From Zygnema cylindricum (lineage: Eukaryota; Streptophyta; Zygnematophyceae; Zygnematales; Zygnemataceae): 64,000 nt of DNA. The position numbers and the translations under genes are program-made. Below are positions 58,854-64,000 of the stretch, piece by piece. Within the stretch, counting starts at the first letter, position 1. Every line of letters starts with the position of its first letter. The notes beneath the pieces are model-generated. The model was not told the origin of the DNA, searched no databases, and was given only the letters and a program-made list of their open reading frames with translations. Location: the NCBI GenBank assembly GCA_037447655.1, contig JBBHKE010000667.1, positions 124,001 through 188,000 on the forward strand. The letters are read 5' to 3'.

Positions 58854-60190
58854 TACTGTACCGAATTCACTGTACCTTCCACACTGTAATTTGCCATTTG
58901 TCTTTGTTGACCGTATCAGTATCTGTGATTGTGAAAGGTGGTTACGCCAACACTGGATGACGATAGGCGCACGTATTTAGTGTTGAAATAAAATCTAAAG
59001 TGAAGGGAATCTTTCAAGCGAGTCATTTATGTCTGAAAGCCTGAATAAATGCGTGCCACGTATACATTTAAAACGACAAGTGGCCAACTCAAAAGGATCC
59101 CGACGCTGCTCTACAATAGTCTATGAGGTTATATTATTAATTGCTGAAAAACATTGGCCGTACGCGAACTTGTGTCCAACGCTATCGACTATATTCTGGG
59201 TGTTTTGCCAACGCGTCAAACCCTCATGGGCATGAACATATGTGATTCCGGGGAATAAAGTTTTTTTTAAATTGCCCAAAAAATTGTGGCCGCAATCGCG
59301 AAAGGAGGTCCTCCCGCAATCGACGTTTTTCTTTGCGATTTCTGCCGCGTGTCGAAATTAAATGCGACCACACCTGTTTGTTTCTGCCTTTCCGGGGCAG
59401 GCGAAACATACGATATGGGTGGCAACGTCGTTTGTATTTTTATACTCGAAGAAACATATTCACGCGTCATTAACTCCCTCCGTCGCGACAACATATCATA
59501 ATGCTCTACAGTAGTTCCACAATTCCAATCATCCAATGAACTGGCACCGTCAGCTATTTTGCTTATACATTACCGGATTAGTTCTAAAACTACATCTGAA
59601 CCGTCCGTATATCTATTTCCATGTGTCACAAATGGTGTAGCTGTGTTCAGTATTCTGTTTCGTGCCAAGTTCGTCGCATAGGCTGATTAGCTCCTGTTGC
59701 GTCTGTGTGCGACAATTTTGTATTCATAGCATTTTCACATCATCAGTGCGGTATGTTAAATGAATACATACCCTACAGCCTGCAGGAGTGTTCTAATACC
59801 AACATTCTGCAAATATTTCGTTTCTTTGAAGCTGTTGTTGCTTGGTAAAGCAAGCAATTATTGTTAACCCTAGTCTTGGCTAGTTTCAAATAGCTCCTGT
59901 AAAGGAAGCTTTCATATTCGTAAGCAGACTACTTCATAAAGGAGGTCTTCAGTAAGACGACAAGATTGTTGAAAGGTGCAGGTGAGTAAAGGCTGTTTCT
60001 ATTCCATATTGTAGGTTTTCTGAGCTTCGCCTTTTTTTTTTTTTAAATAAGAGATGTTAAAATATAGAGCTCAAGTAACATTGTGATGTCTTCTTGTGTG
60101 CACACCGTAGCCGTGAGAAAAAGTTATTGAAAGTTGTGGAATACTTCAACTTCTTAGGGTTGAGATCAGACTTCTATGGGTTATCGTTGA

Positions 60191-60880
60191 GACTATAGGG
60201 TTTCTTATGGTTTTTTAGGGTTTTCTACGCTTTTTTTATTGAGTGTCACATGCTCGCTCATGAATGTGACACATAATTTCTATCTTTGCAGAATATTCTG
60301 CTTACTAAGAAAATTATTACCATACTATGGGAGAGAGAGGGAGAGATAGAGGGAGAGGAGAGGAAGGGGGGGGGAGGCGGTGAGGGTGAGAGGGGGGAGG
60401 GGGGAGAGGGGGAGGGGTCGAAGGGTAGGGAGTGAGAGGGAGTGAGAGGGAGAGAGAGATGGAGAGAGTCACCCACCTAAGCCCCCTAAGCCGATTGCCT
60501 TGAGATGTCAGCCGGACTCTTTGGGCTGGTCTTCTCAAATTCTGGCTCCCCAACCAGGATTTCATTTGTCATAAATAGTGTGAGATAACATTGTAACATC
60601 TGGAGGTAGGCATATTTAGGTTAACAAAAATCCACTGTGTTGGTTATTTTTCATTTTCTTTCTCTCTTTAGGTGCATTTCCTAGACTGGAAGGTGTGAAA
60701 TTGCTATTTGCAGTATAGCTCTTGCTCAGGTTTTTTTTTGCAGATTGGTTTTTTTCTTTCTTTTATCCTTCTTTTCTTTTTTCTGTTTTACCTTTTTGCA
60801 AAGTGACTACACCTTGTCACGATGGGCTATCGGTGTGAGTTGCATACAGTGGTTTACAATAGTTTGCATTGCACTTTGTT
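60191..60880. other. Intergenic DNA with a G/A-rich tract (60326-60466)
   Basis: About 140 bases of gggagagaggg-type purines, with a g9 run near 60367. The remainder holds poly(T) stretches. No gene is seen. Confidence 0.6.
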
Positions 60881-60884
60881 TGGA

Positions 60885-61330
60885 ATATATGTATTAGCTC
60901 ACCATTTTTATAGGAATACATATCGATTAGCTCAACTATACATATTAGCTCATCAATTTTTTCTGGGAATATACATTTTACCTTGCCATTTTTATTGGAA
61001 TATGTGCACCTTCTTTTGGTAGCGAGTGTGTACATCACCCTGCTGTTGTCTGGACTTGTACTGGTGTTTCTCATCAGTAATTAGCAATGGGACTTGCTTT
61101 AACTGAATGTTCCATCCTTGTATTTGTGTGTTTCATCAATAATTGTCAAGGATACTTGGTTTTACTGAATTTTCTGTGCCTGTATTTGTGTTTTTCATCA
61201 GTAATTATTAATAATATTTATTTTACTGACTCTTCCTGATTGACATTGGTGTTTTACATCAATAATTAGCAACCATACAAGATATAACTGACTGTTTTGA
61301 TATTTGGTTTAACTGAATATTCTGTTGTTT
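60885..61330 (+). repeat. Degenerate tandem repeats upstream of NUP50
   Basis: Two families occur. One is about three units with tattagctcaccattttta and ggaatatacat. The other is about four units with gtgtttcatcagtaattag and ttactgaat(g/t)ttc, spaced 65 to 75 bp (61060-61330). They lie directly before the first NUP50 exon and may form its promoter or 5' untranslated region. Confidence 0.6.
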
Positions 61331-61421
61331 TTTGGAATTGGAACAGTACCGAACAATTAACAGCAATATTGTGCGTGGAGAGAGTTTGCAGTGAGTTGTT
61401 GATAAGGGCAAAGATATCAAT

Positions 61422-63437
61422 ATGGCGTCTCAGGTGCGTTCTCCATCTGCTATCTTTTCTGCCTTGGTTTCCCCTACTTTCACTTGTTCTCCTAAGGTTA
61501 CTGTGCAATATGTTGTTAATTAGAGCGAGAGAGTGGGAGGGGGAGGAGGGGGAGGGGAAAGAGAATTTTGTCAAATTTTCATGTTTTTCTTAGTCCAGTG
61601 TGGACAAATATCATTTTAGGAGAGCGTGTGTGTGAGTTCATAGTGTCTTCCTTGGATTGTACAACTGCTCATATGACAAAAGGAATAAATCGTCACATGT
61701 CTATTGCAAGCTAATCCGTTTGCATTACTAAAAATAGCTATTTTGAAATAGCCAGCATCTTCTTGTCCTCAATCTTCTGGTTTTGCACTTCGGGGTTTGT
61801 GTGAAGATCGTTACACACGACTGCTGAGCAATTCTGGTTTAGTGTTAGGAAGGATTAGGGAAATAATTAGTAAGGAGTAGGGAAATAATTAGTGCATCTT
61901 TTCACTAATACTAGACATGCACAAGAGTGGTGTTTCAGAATTACGAGAAATAAACATTCCAAGAGGGAGGAAGCATATCTACATTCGTATGAATGCTAGC
62001 TATTCATTGTTATCATGATTTCCTTTCCATTGTTTGTGATTCACAATTTTGAGTTAGAATTTCCTCTTGGAATTTTCTCTCTCCTTAGTTTTCTAAGTTT
62101 TCTCATACAAGGAGTATGGTTGTCATTTCTCGTTTTGAACGTCATATTTGACTTACTTCTTGGCATGATCCTTCTCCTGGCGACAGAAACGAGCAGCAGA
62201 GTCTCAATTACGTAAAGAGGATGTCGAGGACGACGACAGGGAGGAGCAAGGGGAAACCGTGACAGAGGGTTTCAAAGTGGCTAAACAAGAAGTTCTCACC
62301 AGTCGACGGATTGTTAAGGCCCGACGACCGACAACAGTTGGCGGTTCTGGTGGAGAAGGTGCTGTTCCTACTGTCAACCCTTTTGAAGGAATATCATTTG
62401 CCCCTCCTGAACAAGCTCCTGTGGTTCCAAAGGGAGTTATTGTCAAGGCAAAACCTGCCGAGGCTAATGTAGTGGAAGCGGCAGAGTCCACCGGAGAAGA
62501 AGTCACTTCAGCTCCTGTTGTTCAAGCAGGAGATGAGTCTGGGCAAGTCAACCAGAAATTAGGAGAAGAGATAAATGTGGAGCCTGGAAAGGAAGTGGAG
62601 AATGGAAAGGAAGCGGAGGAGAAGGATGCAGTAAAGGTAGGGGAGAGTGCGAAGGGTCTCGGAAATGAGAGCAAAGTGGTTACAGTGATTCCGGTTAATG
62701 CTTTGGAGGACAAACCATCAGCTCTTGAAGAAGGACCTCTTGAGGGGACAGGAGAGAAAACGGTATCTAGCAGTGAAGCCGCATCGAGCAAATTGCTTGC
62801 AGAAGGAGAAGTGGTAGGAGAGACAAGTACTGCTGATGGAGAAAATGGAGAAACTGCCGTTGATTTGACGGGGAGTAAGTTAGGTCGAGGACCATCTGGT
62901 GGTTTCGCTCAGCATTGTGCGACTACAAATGCTTTTAAAACCGGATTTGGAGCGGTAGAGGGAGGTTTTGGCAATAACAGTGGAGAAACTTCTGAAGCAC
63001 CGACTCAGGCTCAGTCGTCGCTCTCGAGTTTGTTGCCATCATCAGGAATAGCGCTCCAAGGAGTGCCTATCGAAACTGGCGAGGAAAAAGAGAAGGCTGT
63101 ATTTACCGCAGATGCTTCACTGTATGAGTTCGTAGACGAGGGGAAGTGGAAGGAGCGTGGAAAGGGTGAAGTGCGAGTGAATCTTTCAGAGGAGGAAAAT
63201 CGACCCGCCAGAATAGTGATGAGGGCAAAGGGCCATTTGCGACTTTTGTTGAATGCGAGGCTGTATGACTCTATGATGTTGAAAAAGATGGATGGGAGGG
63301 GTGTGACGTTTGCCTGCATCAATAGTATTGGAGACGCAAAACTTACGACTTTTGCCCTAAAGTTTAGGGATGAGAGTGCCGCAGCTGATTTTCTGACCAC
63401 TGCTGAAGCGCATAAGGGCAGAGCATCATCTGAGTAA
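61422..63437 (+). CDS. NUP50: NUP50-like nucleoporin with C-terminal Ran-binding domain
   Basis: Exon 1 (61422-61433) encodes MASQ and ends at cag/gtgcgt. Exon 2 runs from 62187 (after ggcgacag) to TAA at 63437, in total about 420 residues. The N-terminus KRAAESQLRKEDVEDDD... followed by VLTSRRIVKARR matches the NUP50 N-terminal motif that binds importin-alpha. NPFEGISFAPP is the next conserved block. A long acidic, low-complexity middle (residues about 85-300) lacks a clear FG-repeat array, though a few FG/GFG sites occur (TGFGAVEGGFGNN). Residues from about 300 (VFTADASLYEFVDEGKWKER, GEVRVNLSE, RIVMRAKGHLRLLLNARLY) form a complete RanBD1 domain. It would act at the nuclear pore in cargo release and recycling. 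The stop codon lies inside a perfect donor (GA/gtaagt), so an alternative spliced end is possible. Confidence 0.88.
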
Positions 63438-64000
63438 GTGAAATTTTTCCTTTTTTCTTCACATAATCGTGAGGAAGTGATCTTTTTCATTTTCTTTTCA
63501 CATAATCTTGGTCTTTCTTGGACGGACTTCCTTGCATTAGGCTTGTATGAGGCTTATCATGGCTGTAAGATGCTCTCGTTGTTCAGTTTGACGTTCATGT
63601 AGCAAAACCTTTCGGACACCTTTGTGAAACCTTTGGGGACATCTTTGGGATACCTTTGGTTGATTAGAGGGCTTTATTTTGAAACCCTTGGGAGAGTTTG
63701 GTCGATAGGCAGGCTTTAATTTGACCTGTTTGACTATTTTTACTTTTTTCGAGTTGGCGTTGGACCAGCGTTTTTGTTTCCCGGAGAGTCGTTGTTTTAG
63801 TGTAGTGATACCAATAAGAGGACAGTTGGTTAAGCAAGATCCTTGAAAAGGGCACTTTAAACTTTTTTTTCCTTATGTTTGGTTTTTGTTTCGTCTTTTT
63901 GTTGGGTCTATTGTCGTCCTTGTAAGCATTAGTGTTGATATTTTTGCAAATTTAGGTGATGGTGATATGCGGTTAAAAGACAATATATGGTTTTGATTCA
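63438..64000 (+). other. NUP50 3' region
   Basis: Non-coding by inspection. It contains a short repeat of acctttggggacatcttt-like text (63605-63660). Near 63927 the motif cattagtgttgatatttt faintly resembles the MITE terminus. Either 3' untranslated region, an intron after the gtaagt site, or intergenic. Confidence 0.45.

Larger units (their letters stand above)
55688..60190. repeat. Tandem segmental duplication, unit 2
   Basis: Second copy of the 4306-bp unit, enlarged to about 4.5 kb mainly by a 217-bp MITE. From 55688 to about 58375 it is nearly identical to unit 1 (I see only a handful of differences). From there to 60190 it differs every few tens of bases. Confidence 0.95.

Overview
The window looks like nuclear DNA of a photosynthetic eukaryote, most likely of the green lineage and perhaps a streptophyte (charophyte-type) alga. 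The reasons are GT-AG spliced genes of plant-like families (a Lsi2-type transporter, a UAP56 helicase tail ending in the plant-like MPS, peroxisomal ketoacyl-CoA thiolase, NUP50), abundant Copia, Ty3/gypsy and hAT elements, and a gypsy element that carries a C5 cytosine methyltransferase remnant, a cargo previously reported in charophyte and dinoflagellate retrotransposons. The assignment is an inference. There is one 10-base assembly gap (107-116).

The left half (1-32.3 kb) is almost entirely mobile DNA. Two related elements with GGGCGTG termini and TAA target duplications (404-1112, 1177-1999) precede a 4.5-kb hAT element with a perfect 8-bp target duplication (2387-6909). It holds a decayed transposase and two long tandem arrays. 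A large gypsy element (from 9008 to about 30286) is the host of three later Copia events. These are a nearly intact minus-strand Copia (10680-17117, TSD cttgt), a solo LTR of the same superfamily (19970-20971, TSD caacc) and a nearly intact plus-strand Copia (24122-29964, TSD tttcc). Around these insertions the gypsy coding order can be read as Gag with zinc knuckles, protease, C5-methyltransferase motif I, a deletion, RNase H, integrase and PHD finger. A fourth Copia is represented only by its 3' end (30498-32316).

The right half (34.7-64 kb) is gene-bearing. It holds a four-exon YbhB-type PEBP gene (35319-37487), a tandemly duplicated F-box/LRR-like gene (39771-43405), and a minus-strand pseudogene block joining a thiolase 5' part to a UAP56 3' part (46577-48990). 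It also holds two tandem copies of a minus-strand Lsi2/ArsB-type transporter gene (50263-54150 complete, 55967-58456 lacking the last exon), and a NUP50 homologue with a C-terminal Ran-binding domain (61422-63437). Direct repeats of about 0.6 kb lie upstream of both the PEBP gene and the LRR cluster. The second transporter copy carries a 217-bp MITE that is missing from the first, so the empty site can be read directly.

The most notable system is the gypsy element that combines a DNA methyltransferase and a PHD chromatin reader with its replication genes. The second is the Copia design in which the LTR itself holds the Gag start codon and translation runs through the primer-binding site.
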